Source of the DNA: Scytonema sp045865695
Lineage (GTDB): Bacteria; Cyanobacteriota; Cyanobacteriia; Cyanobacteriales; Nostocaceae
Assembly: GCF_045865695.1 (NCBI RefSeq)
Contig: NZ_BAACAP010000249.1
Span: 62,001 to 126,000, forward strand
Direction: 5' to 3'
DNA: 64,000 bases
Under the pieces are notes generated by a model. It had not been told where the DNA came from. It saw nothing but the letters and a program-made list of their open reading frames with translations, and ran no database searches. The first letter of the stretch is position 1, and each line of letters opens with the position of its first letter. Shown one piece after another: positions 52,646 to 61,502 of the stretch. Both the position numbers and the translations under genes were made by a program.

Positions 52646-52934
52646 GAGTTCTGATTTTACCCCAAAGCGCTGACATCTCTCTTATTGTAAGCTCAAATCA
52701 TTAACATTTGCTGCTCTGCAAATTAGTTGTAACCAGACTTTGCGTCGAACTGTAAAGTTGTCTGTGGAAAAAGGAACAACATTTTAATGAAATTGTCAAA
52801 AAGCCCCTCAGCTACCTGGCTTGTCAGTTGCGCAATAGGATAGCATAAAGCAAATACAGGTTATGGGAATATGAGCGGATAGTGCGGTGTAAAGAGTATT
52901 TGCAAAGTTCTTTCTCTAAAGGATAGGTTGATTT
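52646..52934. other. Divergent gap before the DUF433 gene
   Basis: Nothing gene-like is seen. The last 95 bases (from about 52841) are repeated in diverged form at 53683-53797, so they mark the left edge of a duplicated module and probably contain the promoter. Confidence 0.45.
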
Positions 52935-53246
52935 ATGGAGTCAGTGATTTTTGAACATATTGAAATTACACCTGGTGTATGTGGTGGGAAGCCCCGTATT
53001 TCTGGACATCGAATTCGAGTGCAAGATATCGTTATCTGGTACGAAAGACTAGGACTTTCTCCTGATGAAATTGTGTCTCAGTATCCAAGCATTACCCTAG
53101 CAGATGTGTATGCTGCATTGGCATACTATCACGATCATCTTGAGGAAATCAGACGACAGGTTCAAGAAGATGAAGATTTGGCAGCACAGATGCAAGCACA
53201 AACTTCTTCACTTCTCCAAGAAAAGCTGAAAAATCGATATGCCTAG
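52935..53246 (+). CDS. DUF433 antitoxin
   Basis: The 103-residue protein is a full DUF433 member: HIEITPGVCGGKPRISGHRI, RVQDIVIWYERLGLSPDEIV and SITLADVYAALAYYHDHLEE. This helix-turn-helix-like domain acts as antitoxin to DUF5615 PIN-like toxins and probably represses its own operon. The C-terminal tail (DLAAQMQAQTSSLLQEKLKN) should wrap the toxin. The gene overlaps the start of the toxin frame by eight bases. Unlike the copy at 24648 it has no internal stop. Confidence 0.85.
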   Translation: MESVIFEHIEITPGVCGGKPRISGHRIRVQDIVIWYERLGLSPDEIVSQYPSITLADVYAALAYYHDHLEEIRRQVQEDEDLAAQMQAQTSSLLQEKLKNRYA

Positions 53247-53574
53247 AACGATTTGATTTCACCTAGATGAAAATGTTAGTAATTCTGTTGCAGATGGGTT
53301 ACGCCGTCGTGGTATTGATGTTACTACTTCTCCGGAAGAAGGACTAATTTCTATTACAGATGAAGAACAAGTCGTATTTGCACTTGCTCGCAGTAGAGTT
53401 GTTTTCACTCAAGATGCTGATTTTCTCCGTCTACATCAGCTAGGAATTGAGCACTCTGGCATTGTTTACTGTAGCCAAGGGAGTAGGTCAATTGGTGAAA
53501 TCATACGCAGCTTAGTCCTAATATGGGAGTGGTTAGATGTAGAAGATATGCGTGGGCGTGTTGAATTTATTTAA
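53239..53574 (+). pseudogene. DUF5615 PIN-like toxin with TGA at codon 6
   Basis: The frame MPRTI, TGA, FHLDENVSNSVADGLRRRGI, VVFTQDADFLRLHQLG, GEIIRSLVLIWEWL is a complete DUF5615 toxin of 111 codons apart from the stop at codon 6, where relatives usually have arginine (CGA). A single C-to-T change explains it. The acidic residues of the PIN-like site (DEN, DAD) are preserved, so the loss is recent or re-initiation may occur further down, though no good start follows. Confidence 0.8.
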
Positions 53575-54210
53575 AACCACTTGACACGGTTGCAATATTT
53601 TTGTGTTGCGTCCCAATAAATAGGAAGTTTTGCTTCGAGCGAGCTAGCGCGATCGCACATCAATGCTGAAAAGTAAATTATCATAGCATAAAGCAAATAC
53701 AGGTTGTGGGAATATGAGCGGATAGTGTAGCGTCAAGAGTATTTGCAAAGTTCTTTTTCTAATTGAAATTACGCCTGATGTATGTGGTGGTAAGCCCGAA
53801 GCTGCAACAGGAACTTGCGCCTAATTATGAAGTTGTCTATTGAGCGCGATCGTCTACGTCAAGTTGTAAATTATCCCAATGAATTGGAAGTTTTGCTTTG
53901 ATAAAGCAAGCGCGATCGCGACTGCTTTAATTTCGCAAGCAACTTACTTAGCTTCCTTAGTCAGTTCAGGAACAGACATCTCAAGTATATGCGCTTTGGC
54001 GATCGGAACCTTACCATAACAGTCTTGAACGCACCCCTCCAGATCTCGAAATAAGCGAACGTACAGCGAGAACTCCGACAAATTGTAAAAATTCGTACTA
54101 ATTGTTACTGCGTACAAACATGAGGGAACTCTATAAATAGCCCATTTAAATTTGATGAGTTAGGGCTATGTTGTCTCGCAAAATAGAGCTTGAGGTACTT
54201 TGTGGCAAAG
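53575..54210. repeat. Mosaic of two partial duplications, then leader
   Basis: Bases 53683-53797 repeat 52841-52990 (the DUF433 leader and first codons, with about 35 bases around the start removed). Bases 53802-53908 repeat 51991-52096 (the end of the immunity gene and its downstream sequence). The two are joined at about 53800. The rest, to the NERD gene, shows HIP1 sites and no gene. Confidence 0.75.
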
Positions 54211-55812
54211 ATGTTCCCTGAAACCCTGCGTTCTGATATTAACAGCAAGGCAGAAAAGCTTTTATATCAAGCATTTCAGAAACAATTATCAGATAATTTC
54301 ACTGTCTTTCATCAAGTTCGCTGGCAAGCCCGTAATATTCGTAACGGAGCGAAAGATGGTGAAGTTGACTTTGTTATAGCTTCTCCCGATTTAGGTATTT
54401 TAGTACTAGAAGTCAAAGGCGGCGAAATTTGCTACAACGGCAGAGAAGGCAACTGGTATAGCAACCAAATGCGCATAAAAGATCCTTTTCAACAAGCGTG
54501 TACTAGCAAACACAATCTAATTAATCGTCTTAAAGAACTGTCTTATTGGAGGAGTCTTTGGATTCCTATAGGACACGCAGTTGCATTTCCAGATGTTGAA
54601 GTTAATGGTAGTTTACCTTTAGATGCTCCTCGCAAGATTATACTCGATCGCACCCACTTGAACAATTTATCAGGTTGGGTGCAGGAAACTTTGAACTATT
54701 GGCGCGGTGAAAATCCACCAACTAATCGGTATAGAAATAGTTTCGATGCAAAAAGTATCAAAGACCTTATCAAAGTAATTGCACCTAATCCTCGCAAACT
54801 ACCATCACATCACGATGATACTGCTTTCATAGAGCTAACCGAACAACAAATTGGTATGCTGGATATTATAGCAAGTTATCGACGTGTAGCTATCAGTGGT
54901 TGCGCTGGTTCGGGAAAAACTTTATTGGCAATGGAAAAAGCTCGCCGCCTTCAAGAACAGGGATTTAGCGTTTTACTAACCTGTTACAACAAAAGCTTGG
55001 CTCAATTCATGGATAAGACTCTTGGTTGGAAACCAAATTTACACGTCTACAACTTCCATGGATTATGTGAAAAATTATCTCGTCAAGCTGCTCTTGCACC
55101 AAATAGAGACGAATTTTCTCAAGAACAACTTTTTAGAGAAATTTATCCAGAGCGTCTTGTACAAGCTGCTGATAAAATCAGATGGCACGTCGATGCAGTG
55201 ATAGTCGATGAAGGACAAGATTTTCATGAAAATTGGTGGTATGCACTTAAACTATTACTTAATGAGCCAGATGATGGCATTTTCTACTTCTTTTATGACA
55301 GCAATCAAAACATTTATGATGCTGGTTGGAAACCTCCTTTAGAAGAAGCTCCCTTTGCCTTAAACAAAAATTGTCGTAATACTCAAAAAATCCACGAATA
55401 TGTTCTAAAATTTCATCCAAATCCGAATTCAATGGCATCATTATGTCCATTAGGACAAGATGTAGAAATGTATCGTTATACAGGAGATACCCAATTAAAA
55501 AACTTACTGAGTCGTCTTCTTCACTATCTAGTTATTGATAAAGGTTTCGCTGCCAAAGACATTGCGATCCTAACAACTAGACGCAAAGGCTCACTTCAAA
55601 ATCAAATGGTAGGACAATTTCGTATCAAAGCAGATCCTGACACCAATCGAAATGAAATTCTTTGTAACACCATTCATTACTTCAAAGGACTTGAGAGTCA
55701 AGTAGTTATTTTAGTAGTAACCGAGCCTAATAATTCAGAACATCAGAAATTAATGTATGTGGGTGCTTCTCGTGCGCGTCATCACTTAGTTGTTCTCCAG
55801 GCAAATGTTTAA
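54211..55812 (+). CDS. NERD-domain nuclease/SF1 helicase
   Basis: The 533-residue protein joins an N-terminal NERD nuclease-related domain (Asp53 in DGEVDFVI and Glu67-Val-Lys69 in LVLEVKGGEI, a PD-ExK-like set) to a superfamily 1 helicase. The Walker A motif SGCAGSGKT is at about 229-237, the Walker B motif is VDEGQDFHENWW, and later motifs are LNKNCRNTQKI, NTIHYFKGLESQVVILV and MYVGASRARHHLVV. I start at MFPETLRSDINSKAEK; GTG or TTG a few codons upstream are possible. Such nuclease-helicases occur in defence islands and in DNA repair. The toxin-rich neighbourhood favours defence, by inference. Confidence 0.85.
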   Translation: MFPETLRSDINSKAEKLLYQAFQKQLSDNFTVFHQVRWQARNIRNGAKDGEVDFVIASPDLGILVLEVKGGEICYNGREGNWYSNQMRIKDPFQQACTSKHNLINRLKELSYWRSLWIPIGHAVAFPDVEVNGSLPLDAPRKIILDRTHLNNLSGWVQETLNYWRGENPPTNRYRNSFDAKSIKDLIKVIAPNPRKLPSHHDDTAFIELTEQQIGMLDIIASYRRVAISGCAGSGKTLLAMEKARRLQEQGFSVLLTCYNKSLAQFMDKTLGWKPNLHVYNFHGLCEKLSRQAALAPNRDEFSQEQLFREIYPERLVQAADKIRWHVDAVIVDEGQDFHENWWYALKLLLNEPDDGIFYFFYDSNQNIYDAGWKPPLEEAPFALNKNCRNTQKIHEYVLKFHPNPNSMASLCPLGQDVEMYRYTGDTQLKNLLSRLLHYLVIDKGFAAKDIAILTTRRKGSLQNQMVGQFRIKADPDTNRNEILCNTIHYFKGLESQVVILVVTEPNNSEHQKLMYVGASRARHHLVVLQANV

Positions 55813-55858
55813 GAGAACAACATTTTAATAAAACGAAAATGTTACCTACACGCCGAAC

Positions 55859-56242
55859 TCAAATTGTATCAGGGTCAATACCCATCTTTCTTAACCGTTC
55901 TGCCAATCAGGTTGCTCTTTGTCGTTCTCGCTCGCTCAACTCTTTTCCTGTTGGAATGACATTTCCATTGATATCGCACCACCTCAGCCAAACACCGGGC
56001 TGTTCTTCAAACGTACCCGTCCATACTGTTAGACCTAGCCCGACTGTTTCTAGCCAGAAAGGTGAAGTCATTTCTACATACTTTCCTGCTGTCATCGCGT
56101 ATACCTGCAAGAGTGCGCCGTTCATTTGCTCTGCTTCTTGAATCTGTTGTAGGGGGTCAAACACTGCATAGTACGCAATCCCAACACGCGCATAACTATG
56201 AATTATTTTTTTAGCCTCACGCAAAGACGCTAAGACGCTCAA
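55859..56242 (-). pseudogene. Uma2 (DUF820) C-terminal fragment with stop
   Basis: The minus strand reads IIHSYARVGIAYYAVFDPLQ, then SPFWLETVGLGLTVWTGTFE and GKELSERERQRAT, TGA, LAERLRKMGIDPDTI, stop. It is the C-terminal half of a cyanobacterial Uma2 protein whose frame contains a TGA where relatives have a sense codon. The N-terminal half is missing; a TTTGCGCCTTTGCGCC repeat sits at the break. The N-terminal remnant at 52463 is in the wrong order to be its other half by simple insertion. Confidence 0.72.
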
Positions 56243-56272
56243 GTTTTTTGCGCCTTTGCGCCTTGGCGTGAG
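56216..56272. repeat. Inverted repeat of the CGCAAAGGCGCAAAG family
   Basis: CTCACGCAAAGACGCTAAGA on the left and CGCCTTTGCGCCTTGGCGTG on the right form an imperfect 22-base inverted repeat around a short spacer. The same unit supplies the N-terminal codons of the nuclease gene that starts at 61502. Confidence 0.65.
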
Positions 56273-56391
56273 ATTTTCATACTATCAATTAGCAACGCCC
56301 TCACAGCTATTATAATGCCCCACAAAATCAATGCAGTTAAGTCATAGCTTACACTACAAGAAATTTCAGGGCATTCTTGTATTTGGAGTTT

Positions 56392-57183
56392 CTAAGCCAC
56401 TTTTCTTTTCTTACCTTGCCTTATAGCAAAGCATAGACCAATTAATGATAAAGCCGCTACACTAGAAGCCTCTGGTACTTGAACTGCTTTATCTGATAAA
56501 GCAATTTCACCGTTAACGACTTCTCCGTTATCACCCACTTCTCCAATGTAAAGATATAACGGACTGGTATTTGCAGGAATAGGGCTGCTCAGATTAAACG
56601 ATATTTTCCCACCATCACCTAAGCTGGCAAATCCAAAAGCTGTTGTAGGATTTGCGGAATCAGTGACGAGAGCGGATGTGGAGTTGGCGTCAAAACTTTG
56701 TAATGTCGCAACTGAGTTATCTATAGTACCGTTTGATTCACCAAATAAATCGTCTCCAGTTTCAGGATCTATGGGATTGACGCGAGGACGCTGCGTTCCT
56801 GGAGTGAAGACAACTCCAGTCGGAGTAAAATTGAATACGTTTAACCCTGGAGCGCTGTTGATATCATCTGCATTGTTTACTAAAACGTTGCTAATTTTAA
56901 TAGCATCTAAATCAAAGCCACTAAATCTTCCAGTCGTACCACCTTGTTTTGTATTACTATCAGCGATCGTAATAGATTTAATATCAGAAGGAAGATTAGA
57001 TATTTCTGCGTAGTAAACAGCAGTGCCTTTAGGATTGCCACCAGTAGAACCAGGTAGCTTAATAAATCCATTAATATCAAATGTTGCAGCTATTGCACTG
57101 TGAGCGGAGAACAGACTGATGGCAGTAGCAGCAAACCCTATCTTGAAGCAATTCTTCAAAAATACACGAGAAATTTTTGGCAT
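56392..57183 (-). CDS. PEP-CTERM-anchored exported protein
   Basis: The 263-residue protein has a signal peptide ending AHSAIAA and a C-terminal PEP-CTERM sorting signal: VPEAS at 236-240, a hydrophobic stretch AALSLIGLCFAI and a basic tail RQGKKRKVA. Exosortase would process it after export. The body is beta-rich and acidic with no recognised enzymatic motif (GRFSGFDLDAIKISNVLVNN, LYLYIGEVGDNGEVVNGEIA). It is probably a surface or matrix protein. The gene is alone, with its promoter in the 210-base gap before the ferredoxin gene. Confidence 0.85.
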   Translation of the reverse strand: MPKISRVFLKNCFKIGFAATAISLFSAHSAIAATFDINGFIKLPGSTGGNPKGTAVYYAEISNLPSDIKSITIADSNTKQGGTTGRFSGFDLDAIKISNVLVNNADDINSAPGLNVFNFTPTGVVFTPGTQRPRVNPIDPETGDDLFGESNGTIDNSVATLQSFDANSTSALVTDSANPTTAFGFASLGDGGKISFNLSSPIPANTSPLYLYIGEVGDNGEVVNGEIALSDKAVQVPEASSVAALSLIGLCFAIRQGKKRKVA

Positions 57184-57338
57184 AGTGTTTTTAAGTTAGG
57201 AGTGACCCTGTAATTAATACAGAGAACCACCTACTTTTCAGGAAAGTTAAAGTTCGTATTGCTACCTTTCTATCAAATTTTTACAAACTCAGTGTTAAGC
57301 TTTTATGAAAGAAATATACTGAACTGTAATTTTACGGT

Positions 57339-57370
57339 AAAAACAGGCAAGTTTTTTTGTGCCTGTTTTT
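57339..57370 (-). terminator. Terminator of the 7Fe-type ferredoxin gene
   Basis: AAAAACAGGCA pairs with TGCCTGTTTTT around a ten-base loop, 26 bases past the ferredoxin stop on the minus strand, ending in a T-run in either direction. Confidence 0.7.
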
Positions 57371-57395
57371 TAAAACAATTCAACCGTACAAATAC

Positions 57396-57623
57396 TTAGG
57401 AAGGAGTTTTTTGTAAATCGGGTCGTTCTTCTGGAACGATCGCCCCTTCTACAGGGCAAACTTGAATGCAAATACCACAATCGATACAAGTGGCATAGTC
57501 AATCCAGTACCAATCAGTTCCCTTGACATTCTTACCAGGTCCGGGATGAATGCAAGCTACCGGACAAGCATCTACACAATCTGCAACGCCTTCACAAACG
57601 TCAGTTACAATAGTGTGCGGCAT
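57396..57623 (-). CDS. 7Fe/8Fe bacterial-type ferredoxin
   Basis: I start the 75-residue protein at MPHTIVTDVC, preceded by AGAGGGGA; 13 further in-frame codons upstream look non-coding. The cysteines are 10, 16, 20, 24, 46, 49, 52 and 56. CVDACPVACI and CIDCGICIQVCP are the usual cluster-binding motifs. The spacing C10-x5-C16-x3-C20 and the loop of about 20 residues resemble seven-iron ferredoxins with one [3Fe-4S] and one [4Fe-4S] cluster, but all eight cysteines for two cubanes are present. It carries electrons at low potential; its partner is not visible here. Confidence 0.9.
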   Translation of the reverse strand: MPHTIVTDVCEGVADCVDACPVACIHPGPGKNVKGTDWYWIDYATCIDCGICIQVCPVEGAIVPEERPDLQKTPS

Positions 57624-57674
57624 AGTTCCCCTCTGTATGAGATTAAAATTGCTGTATCTCATACAGTATATCGA

Positions 57675-57752
57675 TGGTCACTGGTCCCTGCTCACTGGTC
57701 ACTGGTCCCTGGTCCCTGGTCACTGGTCACTGGTCACTGGTCACTGGTCACC
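57675..57752. repeat. TGGTCAC/TGGTCCC short tandem repeat array
   Basis: About eleven seven-base units, TGGTCAC or TGGTCCC, run without interruption from the ferredoxin leader into the last codons of hisZ. On the minus strand the array supplies the GACCAGTGA that ends hisZ. The same unit, inverted, lies at 7843-7873. Confidence 0.9.
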
Positions 57753-58991
57753 GATCGCTGATTCAATCGTTGTGGAACCATCGGCTTTAATCCAAGCTAT
57801 CTGGGCGATACTACGATCGCGTGCGGACTTCCGAATTTCATCTACATCCCGTCCTCCCAAATCTATTTCCACCCTGACTATGTGCTTAGAATCTCGAAGT
57901 TTCTTAGCATGAGTGAAAGCCGCAGTATATGCACTCTCATCTTCTGGTACAACTAACCAATTAATCGGTGGAGTTGCTTGGGGTAACTGACTGCTAGAGA
58001 GGAGAACTTGTTGTAAATCTTCTAAGAGAAGTGCAAAACCGATTCCAGGTATATTTTCTCCTTGGGGATGGTAAAGCTCTAAAAGATGGTCGTAGCGACC
58101 GCCTCGTCCCACTACCCTTGCTTGTCCGCCTGTATCAGTAACCACTTCAAACACTATACCCGTGTAGTAATCCAATGTTTGTATGAGGCTTAGGTCAAGG
58201 ATGATTTCCATCCCTGTCCCATGAGATAAATTAGTATTTATTTTTTCCGACTGATATAGTAATTCTACTAATGCTTTTAGATTATTGACTGCTGCTTGCA
58301 AAGGCTCGTCTAAACCTAAACTGCTCGCTTTTTGCAAGACATCAGCCGGATTTCCTCGCAAATCCAGCATAATTCTGGCACGTTCTTTAAGCTCATCGGT
58401 TAGAGGTAAGGAGTCTATTGTAATGCGATCGAGGTCAGCGATCGCACTCCTGACTTTTCCTTGAAGATGGGCGGGAAATGCCGTCAGGAGCGATCGAGTA
58501 ATTTCTGCCTCGCCCAAAATTAAATGCCAGCGTTGTAAACCTAACGATTGCAAACAATTTGCGAGTAACAGCAAAATATCCGCATCTGCAAGCAATCCTC
58601 CACTCCCCAGTAATTCCACACCAGCTTGATAAAACTCCTGTTGGCGGTTGTGTTTTAACTCTCGCGTGCGTTGAAAAACATTGGCAGTGTAGTACAGACG
58701 TTGCGGATAGGTTACGCCAGCCATGCGCGTCACAGCCGTGCGAGCGATGGAAGCTGTGAGTTCCGGACGTAGCCCCAAATCCTCATCTTCAGAATTTTGC
58801 AGTTGAATCACCGTTGAGCGTTGAATGGCTCCGCCCGCCATGAGCGTATCCATACGTTCTAGCGTTGAGGTAATAATTTGGTGATACCCCCAACGGTGAA
58901 AAACTTGTTGTAGTCTCTCTTCAATCCAGCGTTTTTGAGCCACATCGAGGGGTAATAAATCCCTCGCGCCTGCAGGCGGTTGATACACCAT
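57741..58991 (-). CDS. hisZ: ATP phosphoribosyltransferase regulatory subunit
   Basis: The 416-residue protein is a HisRS-like paralogue that, with the short HisG, makes the first enzyme of histidine synthesis responsive to histidine. It has the class II synthetase core: PPAGARDLLPLDVAQKRWIE at the start, motif 2 (LYYTANVFQRTRELKHNRQQ), LDYYTGIVFEVV and GRGGRYDHLL. It lacks the C-terminal anticodon-binding domain signature of true HisRS. Its stop shares one base with the start of the upstream J-domain gene in the order TAATG, showing co-transcription. The final residues GDQ and the stop come from the TGGTCAC repeat array. Confidence 0.93.
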   Translation of the reverse strand: MVYQPPAGARDLLPLDVAQKRWIEERLQQVFHRWGYHQIITSTLERMDTLMAGGAIQRSTVIQLQNSEDEDLGLRPELTASIARTAVTRMAGVTYPQRLYYTANVFQRTRELKHNRQQEFYQAGVELLGSGGLLADADILLLLANCLQSLGLQRWHLILGEAEITRSLLTAFPAHLQGKVRSAIADLDRITIDSLPLTDELKERARIMLDLRGNPADVLQKASSLGLDEPLQAAVNNLKALVELLYQSEKINTNLSHGTGMEIILDLSLIQTLDYYTGIVFEVVTDTGGQARVVGRGGRYDHLLELYHPQGENIPGIGFALLLEDLQQVLLSSSQLPQATPPINWLVVPEDESAYTAAFTHAKKLRDSKHIVRVEIDLGGRDVDEIRKSARDRSIAQIAWIKADGSTTIESAIGDQ

Positions 58992-59947
58992 TACTTCTTC
59001 TTCCCACCAAACAAACCACCAAACAAACCGCCACCCCCAGATTTGTCTGGTTGTTTAGTCCCATTGGATGACGTTGCTGTTGGCTTCGTTCCATTGGGTT
59101 TTTGACCAGTCATCTGTTCAATTTTGCGCTTCCCATCCGACGCTATTTGGTCTTTTGGGTCTAATTGTAGGGCGCGGTCAAAATGAACCTTTGCCATCGT
59201 GATTTGATTTTGCTTCAAATACACTAACCCGATCGTGCTATGACAGCGACTATTACCAGGCTCTAGCTTTAGGGCATCTTGTAATTCTACCCTAGCTTGT
59301 GCCAGTTGATTCTTTGCCATCAATTCTTGAGCGCGACGGAGATAATGAGTGACGGCTGAATCTTCTTTAGGTGGTGAAGGTGGCTGTTGTGGTACGGGTG
59401 CGTTGTTTGTTGGCGTAGGAGGTGTTTGGGCTTTGGGTGGAGCAATAGGCTTTGGGGCGGCGAATGTTTTACCAGATGTCCGCATTAAGTAAACCAAATT
59501 TAACTCGCTCACTAATCCTACGAACTGTTGTACCTTCTGCAAAGAATCATACTGAGTTTCAGCTATTTTAGCGATCGCATTTCTATAAATTTGTTCAAAA
59601 TTAGGCGTACTAGCTAGCTGCTTAGCCAAATCAGTTGTGATTTCCACCGAAGCCGATTCTTGAACCAAGCGCTTGCCCATTTGCGACATCACTAAAAGGT
59701 ACTCTGCTCGATTTTTTTCTTGAGAGAGTTTTTCATAAGATGGGTTAACCAGTTTTGACAACAATTCACCAGCCAGTTGTTTTTCAGCACTGTTTTGTGC
59801 ATCACAGCTATCAGGGTGCAAGCGACGAGCGATTTTGAGGTAGCGTTTGCGAATCTCCTTCATATCCGCATCAACACACACGCAAAGAATTGCATGATGG
59901 TCGATGAAATCGTATCTAAAAAGTCCGCGTTCTATCTTGAATGACAT
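58991..59947 (-). CDS. J-domain protein with TPR repeats
   Basis: The 318-residue protein starts MSFKIERGLFRYDFIDHHAI and has a J-domain with HPD at 44-46 (IARRLHPDSC), which stimulates DnaK-type chaperones. A long helical middle, a Pro-rich linker (about 165-205) and two to three tetratricopeptide repeats (about 210-285, ARVELQDALKLEPGNSRCHS) follow. A Gly-rich tail ends FGGLFGGKKK. It is well conserved in cyanobacteria by my recollection. Neither membrane segment nor signal is seen. Its stop overlaps the hisZ start, though no functional tie to histidine synthesis is apparent. Confidence 0.88.
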   Translation of the reverse strand: MSFKIERGLFRYDFIDHHAILCVCVDADMKEIRKRYLKIARRLHPDSCDAQNSAEKQLAGELLSKLVNPSYEKLSQEKNRAEYLLVMSQMGKRLVQESASVEITTDLAKQLASTPNFEQIYRNAIAKIAETQYDSLQKVQQFVGLVSELNLVYLMRTSGKTFAAPKPIAPPKAQTPPTPTNNAPVPQQPPSPPKEDSAVTHYLRRAQELMAKNQLAQARVELQDALKLEPGNSRCHSTIGLVYLKQNQITMAKVHFDRALQLDPKDQIASDGKRKIEQMTGQKPNGTKPTATSSNGTKQPDKSGGGGLFGGLFGGKKK

Positions 59948-60033
59948 AAATATAACAGGTGTTTTCCCAATAAGGTTTATAGGATTTCTCTAGTTTACTT
60001 TGCTTCTGAGAAATGGCTATAAAATTGACCTAC

Positions 60034-60849
60034 TTATTGATTCCACGTAGATAGGGATGGCACTTGTATAAGTTCTTGACTCAAACTCTCGTGAATATAA
60101 CTATTAGTAGCTAGAATCCTTCCTGATGTTAAATCTAAGGGACTTCTATCATAAGCAGTTACCTTTCCCCCAGCTTCTCTCAGTAAAATCACACCAGCAG
60201 CAATATCCCATATAGAAATACCTCGTTCCCAGTAGCCATCGATACGTCCACAAGCAACGTGAGCCAAATCTAAAGATGCCGAACCACTGCGTCGAACTCC
60301 TTGAGTCAGATGGGTCAGGTGACAAAATTCTGCGTAGTTATTGTCTGAAGTTTCACGACGGTCGTAAGCAAATCCCGTAACTAGCAAACTTTTACTCAAT
60401 TCAGAGGTATTTGAAACTTGAATGGGGCGACGATTGCGCGTAGCACCCAAACCTTGCGCCGCACGGAATAATTCATCATGGAAAGGATCGTAAATGACAC
60501 CCACTTGTGGGACATCATGAATCAACAATCCAATAGAAACAGCAAAGAAGGGGTATTGGTGGGCAAAGTTGGTAGTACCATCTAGAGGATCGATCGCCCA
60601 AAGAAATTCATTATCTCGATCGCCCAGTTTTCCGGATTCTTCAGCCAAGATTGAATGATTGGGAAAGTGACGCCGTACAATATCTAAGATCGTAACCTCT
60701 GAAGCTTTATCAGCAACCGTCACTAAATCCCCAGGTCGCCCTTTTTCCACAACAGCGTCTTCTATCTTCCCTAAGTAACCTTCCAAAACTGCACCTGCAG
60801 CAAGGGCTGCTTCCGTAGCAATATCTAAGAAGGTTTGTAAGTTATTCAT
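60034..60849 (-). CDS. Inositol-monophosphatase-family phosphatase
   Basis: The 271-residue protein belongs to the lithium-sensitive phosphatase family. Metal ligands are Glu70 in SILAEESG, Asp87 and Asp90 in AIDPLDGTTNF and Asp215 in ISIWDIAAG. Family members hydrolyse inositol phosphates, fructose-1,6-bisphosphate, histidinol phosphate or PAP; which of these applies cannot be told by eye. Being near hisZ makes a histidinol-phosphatase role possible, but the genes are not in one operon (about 90 bases and a separate start). The gene is intact and of normal length. Confidence 0.9.
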   Translation of the reverse strand: MNNLQTFLDIATEAALAAGAVLEGYLGKIEDAVVEKGRPGDLVTVADKASEVTILDIVRRHFPNHSILAEESGKLGDRDNEFLWAIDPLDGTTNFAHQYPFFAVSIGLLIHDVPQVGVIYDPFHDELFRAAQGLGATRNRRPIQVSNTSELSKSLLVTGFAYDRRETSDNNYAEFCHLTHLTQGVRRSGSASLDLAHVACGRIDGYWERGISIWDIAAGVILLREAGGKVTAYDRSPLDLTSGRILATNSYIHESLSQELIQVPSLSTWNQ

Positions 60850-60935
60850 GCGTTGGTTGTTAGTTGTTGGTTGTTAGTAGGGGCGCGGCGGCCTTGCGCC
60901 CTTACAATAGTTGGTTGTTAACCACTAACCATTCT

Positions 60936-61502
60936 CTAACGATACTGACGCCGATATTCACTAGGAGTGAGACGCATAGGTTTTTGCGGGTTCCAAATGC
61001 CTTCTCCCATGAGTCTCGCCCATTGTTGAGCGCGTTCCAAACGGCGGTCGTATTTGTTGTTAGGCGATCGCGGTGCAAACAGCCCGTGTCCTTCTTTCAG
61101 TAACTGTTCGTTCAACAAAACCTTATCTTGCCAAGCATAAGCTAAAGTTCTGCCAAAAGAGTCTTTCACTTCTACATCAAACTCTAGCGAGACAGATTGT
61201 TCGTTCCCAATCAGCACTTCCAAGCGTTGTTTTGCAGCATCACCCCAAGGACGTTGCTGCAAATCTGGTGCATCGATATTTAGCAACCGTACTTGAGCGA
61301 TTAAACTAGGTTGTTCGCCTATACCTACCACTTCTATCGTTTGCCCGCTCACAACCTGTGCTACCTTAACCACCACTCGGTTTGGATCTTCCACCTTCTT
61401 TTGTGGTTGACAACCTACCAATAGCAATAAACACAGTAAAGTTATAATTCCAAATACCTTTGCGCCTTTGCGTCTTTGCGTGAGGCTAATTTCACTCTTC
61501 AT
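60936..61502 (-). CDS. Staphylococcal-nuclease-like lipoprotein
   Basis: The 188-residue protein has a signal peptide ending in the lipobox LLVGC (Cys31) and a thermonuclease fold: VRLLNIDAPDLQQRPWG with Arg72 and EVKDSFGRTLAYAW with Arg118. The glutamate that normally follows APE is aspartate here (Asp80), which may lower activity but appears in other cyanobacterial members as I recall. It would act outside the cell or in the periplasm. The first residues SLTQRRKGAKV are encoded by a CGCAAAGACGCAAAGG intergenic-type repeat, so the native leader start may be later. It overlaps the ferredoxin gene by 11 bases. Confidence 0.85.
   Translation of the reverse strand: MKSEISLTQRRKGAKVFGIITLLCLLLLVGCQPQKKVEDPNRVVVKVAQVVSGQTIEVVGIGEQPSLIAQVRLLNIDAPDLQQRPWGDAAKQRLEVLIGNEQSVSLEFDVEVKDSFGRTLAYAWQDKVLLNEQLLKEGHGLFAPRSPNNKYDRRLERAQQWARLMGEGIWNPQKPMRLTPSEYRRQYR

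Noticed and set aside
55839..56141. 100-codon plus-strand frame
   Set aside because: Antisense to the Uma2 C-terminal fragment, which has clear family sequence.
52463..56242. One Uma2 gene split by insertion of the toxin/NERD region
   Set aside because: Both fragments are on the minus strand but the N-terminal piece is at the lower coordinate, the wrong order for a simple insertion.
11138..57752. CRISPR arrays
   Set aside because: The tandem repeats seen have units of 7, 21 or 174 bases without unique spacers of constant length; no cas genes are present.
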